64,000 nt of DNA. Source: Bradyrhizobium iriomotense. Its GTDB lineage: Bacteria > Pseudomonadota > Alphaproteobacteria > Rhizobiales > Xanthobacteraceae. Positions 16,114-23,850 of this stretch are shown piece by piece. Position 1 is the stretch's first letter; the number at the start of each line of letters is the position of its first letter. A program made the position numbers and the translations under genes. The notes beneath the pieces were generated by a model, which saw only the letters and a program-made list of their open reading frames with translations, did no database searches and was not told the DNA's origin. The stretch spans positions 124,001 to 188,000 of the forward strand of contig NZ_JAFCLP010000002.1 in assembly GCF_018129405.1 (NCBI RefSeq). Direction: 5' to 3'.

Positions 16114-16635
16114 ATGAACCCCAAGCGTAGCGCAATCGGAATGTTCATCGCGTCATGCCTCATCGGGACCGTGACGCTTCTGCCGCAAGATTTGCAAGCT
16201 CAAGATGCAAAGGTAAAGACGGCGATGGAGACCATGGAGTCGATGGCGCACAAACTCGGCCCACCAAAACTTGATGGGACGGATTCCGTCGCTGGCAAGG
16301 AGGTCCCTGCCATCTACTTCGGTTCAACGAAGATGAACAACAATTTTGAATTAGTGGATGATGTCGTGAAACAAGCTCAAGGCACGGCCACGATCTTCGT
16401 GAAGAGCGGCGACGAGTACGTACGGGTTGCGACGAATGTGAAAAAGGACGATGGCTCGCGAGCGATCGGCACCGTTCTGGATCCGAAGGGAAAAGCGATT
16501 GAATCCATTAGGAAGGGAGAAGCCTTCTATGGAGAGGTCGATATCCTCGGCAAACCTTACATCACAGGCTACAAGCCAATACGGGACGCATCGCAAAATG
16601 TGATCGGAATCTACTACGTCGGTTACATGAAATAG
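16114..16635 (+). CDS. Exported single-Cache-domain protein
   Basis: The ATG at 16114 is preceded by AGGAGG at 16101-16106. The 173-residue product begins MNPKRSAIGMFIASCLIGTV and has a signal peptide ending about residue 30 (LQAQD). The rest is a Cache-type periplasmic sensor domain: GTATIFVKSGDEYVRVAT, DGSRAIGTVLD, GEAFYGEVDILGKPYITGY and VIGIYYVGY are its hallmarks. Cache domains normally sit outside the membrane in chemoreceptors and kinases, but here no membrane anchor or output domain follows, so it is a free periplasmic ligand-binding protein. It is the only clear gene in the DNA inserted at rimO and has host-atypical composition. Confidence 0.85.
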   Translation: MNPKRSAIGMFIASCLIGTVTLLPQDLQAQDAKVKTAMETMESMAHKLGPPKLDGTDSVAGKEVPAIYFGSTKMNNNFELVDDVVKQAQGTATIFVKSGDEYVRVATNVKKDDGSRAIGTVLDPKGKAIESIRKGEAFYGEVDILGKPYITGYKPIRDASQNVIGIYYVGYMK

Positions 16636-17060
16636 ATTGCGGCGTGATCCGTTAGGCACTGCCGGCTCGGAGAGCTCGGGCAATTGAATAAGACTGCCGT
16701 GCGGCACGACAAGCGATGGCCTCCGGACAGGGTCCGACCGCCCCTTTCCGGAGGCCAGGTCCGAGTTTGGCCGATCGCGTTGGCTGGCAAATGTCCGCTT
16801 TGTGCCGCTTGTGGGTGTTAGACAGACGTTCAACCAGCATGGCTGGTAGAGCGCATCCTTCATCGCTTCGGTAAGCTCCATCGGAACGAGCTTCCACCCA
16901 CCAGGAACTTTCAGTTCCCTTGGCACTCCTTGATTTCATTCGCTATGCACGAGTCTCAATTTTCCATCGCGGGAACATGCCCGGCAGTTGAATTTTTCTA
17001 TCGGATCAATTAGTTGGATCGCATATCCGAACAATTCAGATCCAGGTCCCAGGCGATTAC
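16636..17060. other. Inserted DNA with degraded fragments
   Basis: No intact gene is seen. A perfect 10-bp inverted repeat, GGCCTCCGGA (16718-16727) with TCCGGAGGCC (16747-16756), could terminate the Cache-domain gene. On the minus strand from 16926, a short stretch reads MPRELKVPGGWKLVPMELTE, a pattern like the N-termini of small phage-related hypothetical proteins; it soon loses coherence. The last 100 bases are AT-rich and probably hold the new rimO promoter (TTGAAT near 16987). Confidence 0.5.
16790..16926 (-). pseudogene. Possible phage-type protein fragment
   Basis: The first ~45 codons from 16926 contain GGWKLVPMELTEAMKDA, resembling the recurrent WKLVPVEPTxEM motif of small prophage hypothetical proteins. 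After that the frame continues into sequence without any recognisable pattern and runs antisense to the Cache gene. I read it as a decayed fragment, supporting a mobile origin for the insert. Confidence 0.3.
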
Positions 17061-18380
17061 ATGGAACGAGCGCCGCGTATATCATTCACATCGCTGGGTT
17101 GTCCCAAGGCATTGGTGGATTCCGAGCGCATCATCACGCGCCTGCGCGCGGAAGGCTATGAGCTCGCCCGCAAGCATGACGGGGCCGACATCGTCATCGT
17201 CAACACCTGCGGCTTCCTCGACAGCGCCAAGCAGGAATCGCTGTCGGCGATCGGCGAGGCCATGGCCGAGAACGGCAAGGTGATCGTGACGGGCTGCATG
17301 GGCGCGGAACCCGAGCAGATCGAGCAGGCCTATCCGGGCGTGCTCTCCATCACCGGCCCGCAGCAATATGAGAGCGTGCTCGATGCCGTGCACCGCGCGC
17401 TGCCGCCGGCGCACAATCCGCATCTCGATCTGGTGCCGCCGCAGGGCATCAAGCTGACGCCGCGCCACTACGCCTATTTGAAGATCTCCGAAGGCTGCAA
17501 CAACCGCTGCACCTTCTGCATCATCCCGAAGCTGCGCGGCGACCTGGTCTCGCGTCCGGCTGATGACGTGCTGCGCGAGGCCGAGCGGTTGGTCGGTGCC
17601 GGCGTCAAGGAGCTGCTTGTGATCTCGCAGGACACCTCGGCCTACGGCGTCGATCTGAAATATGCCGAGAGCCCGTGGAAGGACCGCCAGGTCCGCGCCA
17701 AATTCCTCGACCTCGCGCGCGAGCTCGGCGAACTAGGGGCCTGGGTCCGGCTGCAATATGTCTACCCCTACCCGCATGTCGACGAGGTCATCGCGCTGAT
17801 GAATGAGGGCAAGGTGCTGCCCTATCTCGACATCCCGTTCCAGCATGCGAGCCCCGAGGTGCTGAAGGCGATGAAGCGCCCGGCGGCGCAGGACAAGACG
17901 CTGGCGCGGATCAAGCGCTGGCGCGAGGAATGTCCCGATCTCGCCCTGCGCTCCACCTTCATCGTCGGCTTCCCCGGCGAGACCGATGCCGACTTCGCCT
18001 ATCTGCTCGACTGGCTCGATGAGGCCGAGATCGACCGCGTCGGCTGCTTCAAATACGAGCCGGTCGCCGGCGCGACATCGAATGCGATCGAGAACCCCGT
18101 CCCCGAAGAGGTCAAGCAGGAGCGCTATAATGCGCTGATGGCGCGCCAGCAAAAGATCTCCGCGCGCCGCCTGAAGCGCAAGGTCGGCACCCGCCAGCAG
18201 ATCATCATCGACGAGGTCGGCCCGACGGTGGCGAAGGGCCGCTCCAAGGCCGATGCGCCGGAGATCGACGGTGCCGTCTATCTGTCGAGCCGCCGCCCCC
18301 TGCGTGTCGGCGAGATCGTCACCGCGAAGATCGAGCGCGCCGACACGTATGATCTACACGGCAGCGTCGCGGGATTTTGA
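17061..18380 (+). CDS. rimO: Ribosomal protein S12 methylthiotransferase RimO
   Basis: The 439-residue radical-SAM enzyme adds a methylthio group to an Asp of ribosomal protein S12. All parts are present: the UPF0004 domain with Cys 14, 50 and 79, the radical-SAM motif CNNRCTFC (Cys 146, 150, 153), and a C-terminal TRAM domain ([12 protein letters not shown] onward). The first ~23 codons (ATATCATTCACATCG and following) use AT-rich codons unlike the rest of the gene, and differ from the relic start at 15503, so the 5' end seems to have been replaced together with the promoter. The gene ends two bases from the convergent decarboxylase-family gene. Confidence 0.95.
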   Translation: MERAPRISFTSLGCPKALVDSERIITRLRAEGYELARKHDGADIVIVNTCGFLDSAKQESLSAIGEAMAENGKVIVTGCMGAEPEQIEQAYPGVLSITGPQQYESVLDAVHRALPPAHNPHLDLVPPQGIKLTPRHYAYLKISEGCNNRCTFCIIPKLRGDLVSRPADDVLREAERLVGAGVKELLVISQDTSAYGVDLKYAESPWKDRQVRAKFLDLARELGELGAWVRLQYVYPYPHVDEVIALMNEGKVLPYLDIPFQHASPEVLKAMKRPAAQDKTLARIKRWREECPDLALRSTFIVGFPGETDADFAYLLDWLDEAEIDRVGCFKYEPVAGATSNAIENPVPEEVKQERYNALMARQQKISARRLKRKVGTRQQIIIDEVGPTVAKGRSKADAPEIDGAVYLSSRRPLRVGEIVTAKIERADTYDLHGSVAGF

Positions 18381-18382
18381 GT

Positions 18383-18799
18383 TCACGACGCTTCCGACGC
18401 CTGCCGTCCGTCATGCGCGGAAAACACCTCCTTGGCTGCGAACAGCCCATTCACCGCCGCCGGGAAGCCCGCATAGACGGCCATCTGCATGATGATCTCC
18501 ACGATCTCGTCGCGAGACAGCCCGACGTTCAGACCCGCCTCGATATGCACTTTGAGCTGAGGCGCGGCATTTCCGAGCGCCGTCAGCGCGGCGATCGTCG
18601 CGATCTCTCGATCGCGCAGGCCGAGGTCCGGGCGGCTGTAAATGTCGCCGAAGGGAAACTCGATCACGTATCGTGCGAAATCCGGAGCGATGTCGGCGAG
18701 TGAGGCGACGACTTTTTCGCCGGCTCTGCCGTCAATGCGTGACAGGGCCCGCTGACCGCGATCGAAGCGGCTTTCGGCTTGTGTTTGGGCGTGCGTCAT
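18383..18799 (-). CDS. Carboxymuconolactone decarboxylase family protein
   Basis: The 138-residue product starts at 18799 (MTHAQTQAESRFDRGQRAL) and has the family core DLGLRDREIATIAALTALGNAAPQL, given here in part as LRDREIATIAALTALG, followed by HIEAGLNVGLSRDEIVEIIMQ. The CxxC pair of AhpD-like peroxidase partners is absent, so it belongs with the gamma-carboxymuconolactone decarboxylase branch. Its start overlaps the 3' end of the MerR gene by 68 bases in another frame. Together they form a small self-regulated operon. Confidence 0.85.
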   Translation of the reverse strand: MTHAQTQAESRFDRGQRALSRIDGRAGEKVVASLADIAPDFARYVIEFPFGDIYSRPDLGLRDREIATIAALTALGNAAPQLKVHIEAGLNVGLSRDEIVEIIMQMAVYAGFPAAVNGLFAAKEVFSAHDGRQASEAS

Positions 18800-19163
18800 T
18801 TTCCTTCGTCCTCTGTTCGCCGCCGGCATAGCCGGCGATCTTGGTATCAAGGACGAGCAGGCATTCCTGGAGTACGGCCATCTGCGTGCGAACCTGTTCA
18901 CGGTGGATTTCCAGCATCTGCCGCCGGGCTGGCCCGGTGGCTTCGCCTTCATCACGAAGCGCCGCATAACGCAACATGTCCCGGATCGGCATTCCCGTGG
19001 TCTTGAGCCGACCGAGGAATTCGATCCATGTGAAGATCGATGCGTCAAAGTCACGCTGGCCGGAACGATCCCGGTCTGCGTATGGCAGCAGCCCGATGCG
19101 CTCATAATAACGCAACGTGTGAGTCGACAAGCCGGTTCGTTTTGCGAGGTCGCCGATCTTCAT
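18732..19163 (-). CDS. MerR family transcriptional regulator
   Basis: The 143-residue protein has an N-terminal winged helix-turn-helix, KIGDLAKRTGLSTHTLRYYE, followed by RIGLLPYADRDRSGQRDF, and a helical dimerisation segment. C-terminal Cys residues typical of metal sensors are missing apart from one near residue 100, so it is more likely of the AdhR/organic-signal type. The extreme C-terminus overlaps the next gene and is Arg-rich. The gene has a classic MerR-type promoter immediately upstream and probably regulates itself and the decarboxylase-family gene. Confidence 0.85.
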   Translation of the reverse strand: MKIGDLAKRTGLSTHTLRYYERIGLLPYADRDRSGQRDFDASIFTWIEFLGRLKTTGMPIRDMLRYAALRDEGEATGPARRQMLEIHREQVRTQMAVLQECLLVLDTKIAGYAGGEQRTKENDARPNTSRKPLRSRSAGPVTH

Positions 19164-19192
19164 GTGTGCCCGTTCTCGTACTGACGCACGTA

Positions 19193-19223
19193 CAGATACC
19201 CCTTCGAGCGCACTCTAAGTCAA
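19193..19223 (-). promoter_or_regulatory. MerR-type promoter with 19-bp spacer and dyad operator
   Basis: On the minus strand, TTGACT (19218-19223) and TATCTG (19193-19198) are separated by 19 bases, the over-long spacer that MerR proteins correct by twisting DNA. Inside the spacer is an interrupted dyad CTT-N-GAG-N4-CTC-N-AAG (19202-19219). The MerR start codon lies about 30 bases downstream, so autoregulation is likely. Confidence 0.75.
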
Positions 19224-19320
19224 GAGGGATCGAAGGTGCCGTTCCCGCGAGGTCAGGATGGCACGACAGCAGACAATTTCGGCGCGCCGGCTGCGCGGCA
19301 GTATCGCGAGATTCCGAGCT

Positions 19321-20319
19321 TCAGTCTGCCGCCAGCCATTTCGGCACCCAGCGCTCCGGCCTTGGTGCGCGGGTGAGATCGGCCTTCGCCTCGGACAATT
19401 TCGCCGGCTCGCCGTCGATGGTCGGGCGCAAATCGTATTCGAAGCTCGGCATGATGCGGCCGTCGGCATAGAGCCCGAAATTCATCAGGTACCACAGGCC
19501 AAGCTCGGGCTGCGCGCGGCGCATTTCCTCGCGCAGATCGCGCAGCAGGGATTCGATCGAGGAAGCTTCCTCGAATGGCTGCGGTCCGCGCGTCAGCACG
19601 CGCGCCTGGTATTGGCTACCTACGATCGCGATCTCGAAACGCGTCTTGTCCCAGGGGTTCTTGCCCTTGGGCAGATGGGCGGCAAGCCGCCAGCCAAGCT
19701 CGGCCATCAACCGGTGGTTGGCCCAATAGTCCTCGCGATCCCGGCTCCATTTCTCGACGAAGCCGCGGAAGTCGGGAAGCTCCGATGCGCCATCGTCCGG
19801 CGCAGCCGCCTCGCCGATCGGCCGTTCGGCGAGCCATCGCGCGAGCTCGACGGTCTGGCACTCGACCTCCTCATGCGGCTTGAGATCGCTCCAGGCCTTG
19901 TCGAATTGCTGCGACGTCAGTTTGGCGAGCAGCCCGTCGAGGCTCGGTGCGAGTAGTTCGTAGTTGCCCTCGGAGCCCAGCCCCACGATCGGCGGATTGT
20001 CGCGATCAAGGCCCGCGCCATACCAGCCGCCCACGGCCGAACCGTCAGGCAATCGCATGAATAGCGAAAACCGATCGCGCAACGGACTGCCGTCGACGAT
20101 CGGCGCGGAATCGGAGAACTGCCCCTGCAGGGAGAAGCAGCCGACGCTGCCCCAGGGGCGTCCCTTGAGCCAGCCGGCAAAGTCGACCAATAGCGGCGGC
20201 GCTTCGATGCCCGGCGGAAACGCGCCGCGAATGCTGTCGAGATCAATCGGGTAAGGTGTATCGGACAAGGCTGAAAACTGTCTGGTTGGTCCCGTCTCCC
20301 TTGGTCTGAACCGAGTCAC
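19321..20319 (-). CDS. Hypothetical protein with SUKH/YezG-like features
   Basis: The product is 332 residues from a GTG at 20319, or about 315 from a TTG at 20268; neither has a strong ribosome site. The N-terminal half (PPLLVDFAGWLKGRPWGSVGCF, in part) and the GWYGAG and IVGLGSEGNYELLAP segments resemble SMI1/KNR4 (SUKH) folds. The C-terminal ~110 residues, with ELGLWYLMNFGLYADGRI followed by FEYD, resemble YezG/DUF600 immunity domains. Such domains usually neutralise polymorphic toxins, but no toxin gene is adjacent. The assignment is inference from pattern only. The gene is divergent from the TPR gene. Confidence 0.6.
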   Translation of the reverse strand: MTRFRPRETGPTRQFSALSDTPYPIDLDSIRGAFPPGIEAPPLLVDFAGWLKGRPWGSVGCFSLQGQFSDSAPIVDGSPLRDRFSLFMRLPDGSAVGGWYGAGLDRDNPPIVGLGSEGNYELLAPSLDGLLAKLTSQQFDKAWSDLKPHEEVECQTVELARWLAERPIGEAAAPDDGASELPDFRGFVEKWSRDREDYWANHRLMAELGWRLAAHLPKGKNPWDKTRFEIAIVGSQYQARVLTRGPQPFEEASSIESLLRDLREEMRRAQPELGLWYLMNFGLYADGRIMPSFEYDLRPTIDGEPAKLSEAKADLTRAPRPERWVPKWLAAD

Positions 20320-20371
20320 GTTCGGTTCGAACCAATTGGCGTCCGTTGATCACAAACGCGCTAGAGGCTCA

Positions 20372-21580
20372 ATGGTTTCTACGTGGCGATCGATGAAATA
20401 CAATCACAAGGTTGGTATTGGGGGCGGGCTGTACGCGATTGGCACAGCATTGATGCTGCTCGCGCTTCCCGCCGCTGCCCAATCCCCATCGCCCGCGCAG
20501 GCGCGGCAATGGTGCTTCGGCACCGACGAGGTCAGCGACGAGCAGCGCCTCGCCGGCTGCTCGGCGGTGCTGCGCGCCAATCCCGAAAGCGCGCGGGCAC
20601 TTGCCAATCGCGGCGAAATCTATCGGCGCAAGGGTGAGGCGGAGCGGGCTCTGGCCGATCTCAACCGCGCTATCGATCTCGACCCCAAGGACGCCATCGC
20701 CTGGTACAATCGCGGCATCGTCTATGACGATGTCGGCGATCGCGACCACGCCATCGCGGACTATACAAGCGCGATCCGGCTCAGCCCCGGCGATCCATTC
20801 TATTACAACAACCGCGGCAACTCCTACGCCGGCAAAGACGACTACGCGCATGCGCTCGCCGATTACGACCAGGCCATCAAGCTCGATCCGAAATTCGCGC
20901 TGGCCTATTACAACCGCGGCTCGGCCTATCGCGAGCACGGCGAGGCCGATCGCGCGCTCGCAGATCTCGACATATCGATCAAGCTCGACCCGAATTACGG
21001 CCCGGCCTATGGCAACCGTGCTCGCGTCTATCGTGACCGCGGCGACCGTGCCCGCGCGCTGGCCGATTTCACCAAGTCGCTTCAACTCTCTCCGAACAAC
21101 GACCTCGATTACTATGCGCGCGCGAGCATGTATTTCGATACGCATGATTACGCGCTGGCGCTGGAGGACTACGACCGCGCGATCAAGGCCAATCCGATCT
21201 ATGCCGGCGTGTTCAACTCGCGCTGCATGACGCGGGCGATCCTCGGACGTTTGCAGGATGCGCTGGCCGATTGCGAGCAGTCCCTGCGAATGAAGCCCAA
21301 CGACCCTGATACGCTCGACAGCCGCGCCCTCACCCATCTCAAGCTCGGCAATCTCGACGCGGCGATTGCCGACTATGACGCAGCGCTGAACGCAAGGCCG
21401 CAGTTCGACACTCGCTTTACGGCCGCGGGCTTGCGAAGCGGAAGAAGGGCGACAACGAAGGCGCCGAGCGCGACATCGCAGCGGCGAAAGCGATCAACGC
21501 CGGCATTGCCGATGTGTTCGCGCATTACGGTGTCGAGTAATCTCGCGCCGCGGGCCTGCGCTTGCAATGTGACACTATAG
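20372..21580 (+). pseudogene. Exported TPR-repeat protein with a C-terminal frameshift
   Basis: From ATG 20372 (or 20393) the product has a signal peptide (MLLALPAAAQS), then about eight tetratricopeptide repeats, many with the pattern ALADxDxAIKLDP. TPR proteins of this type act as scaffolds in the periplasm. Near 21400 the reading frame breaks: the -1 frame continues with SLYGRGLAKRKKGDNEGAER and ends at TAA 21538-21540 (AHYGVE), which is the expected ending for this family. In the open frame the last ~55 residues are instead low-quality, Arg/Ser/Thr-rich sequence ending at 21580. One base has been lost, or there is a sequencing error. Confidence 0.8.
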
Positions 21581-21649
21581 TGCATTCACGCAGGGGTCAC
21601 GGACTCGTCCTAATTCTCGCGCGCCTTTCAACGCGAGCGAGGAATTTTG

Positions 21650-22291
21650 ATGAGCCGCCTGTCAGACATGCTGCGCACGCAGCGCTTCGACGATTACCGC
21701 TTCTACCACCAGAGCACCGTCAACCAGACGCTGCACCTCGTCAGCGCCGTGATCTTCCTCGGCTGCTACGCGCTGCTGTTCAAAGACCCTGCCCTCGCCG
21801 GGCTCGTCGGCTGGCTCGCCATGCTGACGCGGCAGACCGGGCACTTTTTCTTCGAGCCGAACGGCTATGACGCCGTCAACGACGTCAGCAACGCCTACAA
21901 GGAAGCGGTGAAGGTCGGCTACAACCAGACGCGCAAGATCATCCTGCTCCTGGTCTGGGGCAGCGCGCCGATTGTGCTCTACGTCTTCCCCACCCTGTTC
22001 GGACTGTTCGATCTACCCGCCGGCCAGTACGACTTCATCCGCCATGTCGGCGCGCTCTGGCTCGCGATCGGGATCGGTGGCGGGCTTGCCCGCATGCTCC
22101 AGCTCTTCGCAACGCGCGACGTCACGACCGGCCTCGTCTGGGTGTTCAAGGTGCTGACTGACCCGTTCCACAACATCGCGCTGTACTGGAATTCGCCGCT
22201 CAAGCTGATGCGCGGCGAGCTCATCGACAGCGCGATTGCGGGTGCGGATTGGGGCGACGAGGAGGCCGAGCAAGCGGCGCACCTGACCTGA
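21650..22291 (+). CDS. Multi-pass membrane protein, DUF962/Mpo1-like
   Basis: The ATG at 21650 follows GAGGA at suitable distance; a TTG one codon earlier is unlikely. The 213-residue protein has RFYHQSTVNQTLHLVSAV followed by hydrophobic helices at roughly residues 25-60, 95-120 and 135-155. The His/Asn pattern (YHQSTVNQTLH) resembles the DUF962/Mpo1 family, whose yeast member is an Fe-dependent dioxygenase of 2-hydroxy fatty acids in a membrane. The resemblance is only partial. The promoter of the arginine-rich leader starts 38 bases after its stop. Confidence 0.65.
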   Translation: MSRLSDMLRTQRFDDYRFYHQSTVNQTLHLVSAVIFLGCYALLFKDPALAGLVGWLAMLTRQTGHFFFEPNGYDAVNDVSNAYKEAVKVGYNQTRKIILLLVWGSAPIVLYVFPTLFGLFDLPAGQYDFIRHVGALWLAIGIGGGLARMLQLFATRDVTTGLVWVFKVLTDPFHNIALYWNSPLKLMRGELIDSAIAGADWGDEEAEQAAHLT

Positions 22292-22329
22292 CCGATGCAC
22301 GCTCGGCGGGAAGCTTGCAAAACGGCCGC

Positions 22330-22358
22330 TTGACAAGTCCTGCCATTCGGCTGTACGG
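22330..22358 (+). promoter_or_regulatory. Candidate sigma-70 promoter of the aminotransferase leader
   Basis: A perfect -35 hexamer TTGACA lies at 22330-22335, with a weak -10-like CTGTAC/TGTACG 15-17 bases later. The start of transcription would fall near 22365, immediately before the leader-peptide ATG at 22368, giving an almost leaderless mRNA. Confidence 0.55.
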
Positions 22359-22367
22359 ACGCGCCCC

Positions 22368-22457
22368 ATGATCAACTCTCGGACCCACCGCCGCGCAGCT
22401 TTCCGTCGTCGCACCCGCGACGATGATGGGTTGCGCCATGTCCGACGACGCCGCTGA
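22368..22457 (+). CDS. Arginine-rich leader peptide (29 aa), candidate attenuator
   Basis: The ORF starts at ATG 22368 and ends at TGA 22455-22457. Its 29 residues include 12 arginines, among them RRR at positions 13-15 and RRRR at 26-29, just before the stop. No ribosome site precedes it, but the predicted transcription start is only a few bases upstream, as for the leaderless trpL peptides of rhizobia. A strong intrinsic terminator follows 27 bases later, then an acetylornithine-type aminotransferase gene. Ribosome stalling at the Arg run when charged tRNA-Arg is scarce would favour pairing of 22428-22437 with 22487-22496 and prevent the terminator from forming. Function is inferred. Confidence 0.65.
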   Translation: MINSRTHRRAAFRRRTRDDDGLRHVRRRR

Positions 22458-22483
22458 AGCACTAGAATTCAGCCAGTTTTCGA

Positions 22484-22521
22484 GAAGGCCGCACCCGCAA
22501 AGTGCGGCCTTCTTGCTTTTT
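22484..22521 (+). terminator. Strong intrinsic terminator (attenuator) ahead of the aminotransferase
   Basis: GAAGGCCGCAC (22484-22494) pairs perfectly over 11 bp with GTGCGGCCTTC (22502-22512) around a 7-base loop and is followed by TTGCTTTTTT. It stands between the arginine-rich leader ORF and the aminotransferase start, so it would end transcription before the gene unless prevented. Confidence 0.85.
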
Positions 22522-22558
22522 TGCGTCCTTTTTCCACCCGCCTCCAGAGGAGTTCGAC

Positions 22559-23755
22559 ATGACCACCGCCACCCATCCGTATGACGCGCTGATGGACATC
22601 ACCGCACGGCCCAAGGCCGTGTTCGTCCGCGGCGCCGGCTCCTACCTCTGGGATGACGGCCGCAAGCGCTATCTCGATTTCGTGCAGGGCTGGGCCGTCA
22701 ACTGTCTCGGCCACTCCCCGCCCGCAATCGCCGATGCGCTCGCCGCGCAGGCCAAGCGGCTGCTCACGCCAAGCCCGGCTTTCTACAACGAGCCGAGCCT
22801 CAAACTGGCGCAGGCGCTGGTCGAGAACAGCGCCTTCGACCAGGTGTTTTTTGCCAACTCGGGCGCGGAGGCCAATGAGGGTGCGATCAAGCTCGCACGC
22901 AAATATGGCAGCCTGCACAGGAACGGCGCGTTCGAGATCATCAGCTTCGAAGGCGGCTTCCACGGCCGAACGCTGGCGACGATGTCGGCCTCGGGCAAGA
23001 AGGCGTTCGAGCCGCTGTTCGAGCCGAAGGTATCAGGCTTCAAGAAGGCGAAGCTGAACGACATCGCTTCGGTCGAGAAACTGATCAACGCCAACACGGT
23101 GGCTGTGATGCTCGAGCCGATCCAGGGTGAATCAGGCGTGTGGCCTGCGACCGATCAGTTCCTGAAGGAATTGCGTGCGCTGACCGAGGAGCACGGCCTG
23201 CTGCTCATTTTCGACGAGATCCAGACCGGCATGGGCCGGACCGGAAAGCTCTTCCACTATGAGCACGCCGGCATCGCGCCAGATATCATGACGCTCGGCA
23301 AGGGCATCGGCGGTGGCGTGCCGCTTGCGGCGCTGCTCGCGAGCGAACGCGCCTCCTGCTTCGAGCATGGCGACCAGGGCGGCACGTTCAACGGCAACCC
23401 GATCATGTGCGCGGCGGGACTTGCGGTGCTGGAGGAGATCAGCACGCCCGACTTCCTGAAGTCGGTCGCCGAGACCGGCCTTTTGCTCGAAAGCGAGCTG
23501 CAGAAGGTCTCGGCCCGGCACGGGCTCGGCGGCGTGCGGGGACGCGGCCTGCTGCTGGCGCTCGACCTCAAGCTGCCGATCGCGCCGGGGATCGTCGCCC
23601 AGGCGTTCGAGGCCGGCGTGCTGCTCAACGCCCCGCAGGTCGACAGCTTGCGCTTCATGCCGGCGCTGAACGTCACGAAGGGAGAGATCGCCGAGATGAT
23701 CGATTGTCTCGACGGTATCTTGACCAAGGCCGGTGCTGCACGGCGCGTGGCGTAG
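22559..23755 (+). CDS. Acetylornithine aminotransferase family protein (ArgD-like)
   Basis: The ATG at 22559 follows AGAGGAG (22546-22552). The 398-residue PLP enzyme is a class III aminotransferase: [44 protein letters not shown] and the PLP-lysine segment [14 protein letters not shown]. The closest pattern is acetylornithine/succinyldiaminopimelate transaminase, which makes N-acetylornithine in the arginine pathway. Bradyrhizobia carry more than one such gene, so a symbol is withheld. The arginine-rich leader and terminator directly upstream strongly suggest an arginine biosynthetic role and control by arginine supply. Confidence 0.88.
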   Translation: MTTATHPYDALMDITARPKAVFVRGAGSYLWDDGRKRYLDFVQGWAVNCLGHSPPAIADALAAQAKRLLTPSPAFYNEPSLKLAQALVENSAFDQVFFANSGAEANEGAIKLARKYGSLHRNGAFEIISFEGGFHGRTLATMSASGKKAFEPLFEPKVSGFKKAKLNDIASVEKLINANTVAVMLEPIQGESGVWPATDQFLKELRALTEEHGLLLIFDEIQTGMGRTGKLFHYEHAGIAPDIMTLGKGIGGGVPLAALLASERASCFEHGDQGGTFNGNPIMCAAGLAVLEEISTPDFLKSVAETGLLLESELQKVSARHGLGGVRGRGLLLALDLKLPIAPGIVAQAFEAGVLLNAPQVDSLRFMPALNVTKGEIAEMIDCLDGILTKAGAARRVA

Positions 23756-23763
23756 TTTGGTTT

Positions 23764-23845
23764 CGTCATTCCGGGGCGGCTCGCAGAGCCGAACCCGGAA
23801 TCTCGAGGTTCCGGGTTCGATGCTTTGCATCGCCCCGGAACGACG
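23764..23845. repeat. Cloverleaf-like palindromic repeat between convergent genes
   Basis: The outer arms CGTCATTCCGGGGCG (from 23764) and CGCCCCGGAACGACG (to 23845) pair, enclosing three smaller hairpins: GCTC/GAGC near 23779-23789, GAACCCGGAA/TTCCGGGTTC at 23791-23819, and ATGC/GCAT at 23820-23830. The unit fills the gap between the convergent aminotransferase and quinone oxidoreductase genes. It resembles dispersed Bradyrhizobium palindromes. Confidence 0.8.
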
Positions 23846-23850
23846 GTGAG

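Noticed and set aside
15575-16130. Short plus-strand frames in the rimO insert
   Set aside because: No ribosome sites, no similarity, and the second overlaps the start of the Cache gene in another frame.
16351-16926. 191-codon minus-strand frame overlapping the Cache gene
   Set aside because: Most of it is antisense to a gene with a strong ribosome site; only its first ~45 codons show any pattern and are listed as a fragment.
21573-21582. CACTATAGTG palindrome after the TPR gene
   Set aside because: Ten bases is too short to separate from chance, and it has no clear position relative to a promoter.
22502-22558. Upstream in-frame start for the aminotransferase
   Set aside because: It lies inside the 3' arm of the attenuator hairpin, whereas ATG 22559 has AGAGGAG at proper spacing.
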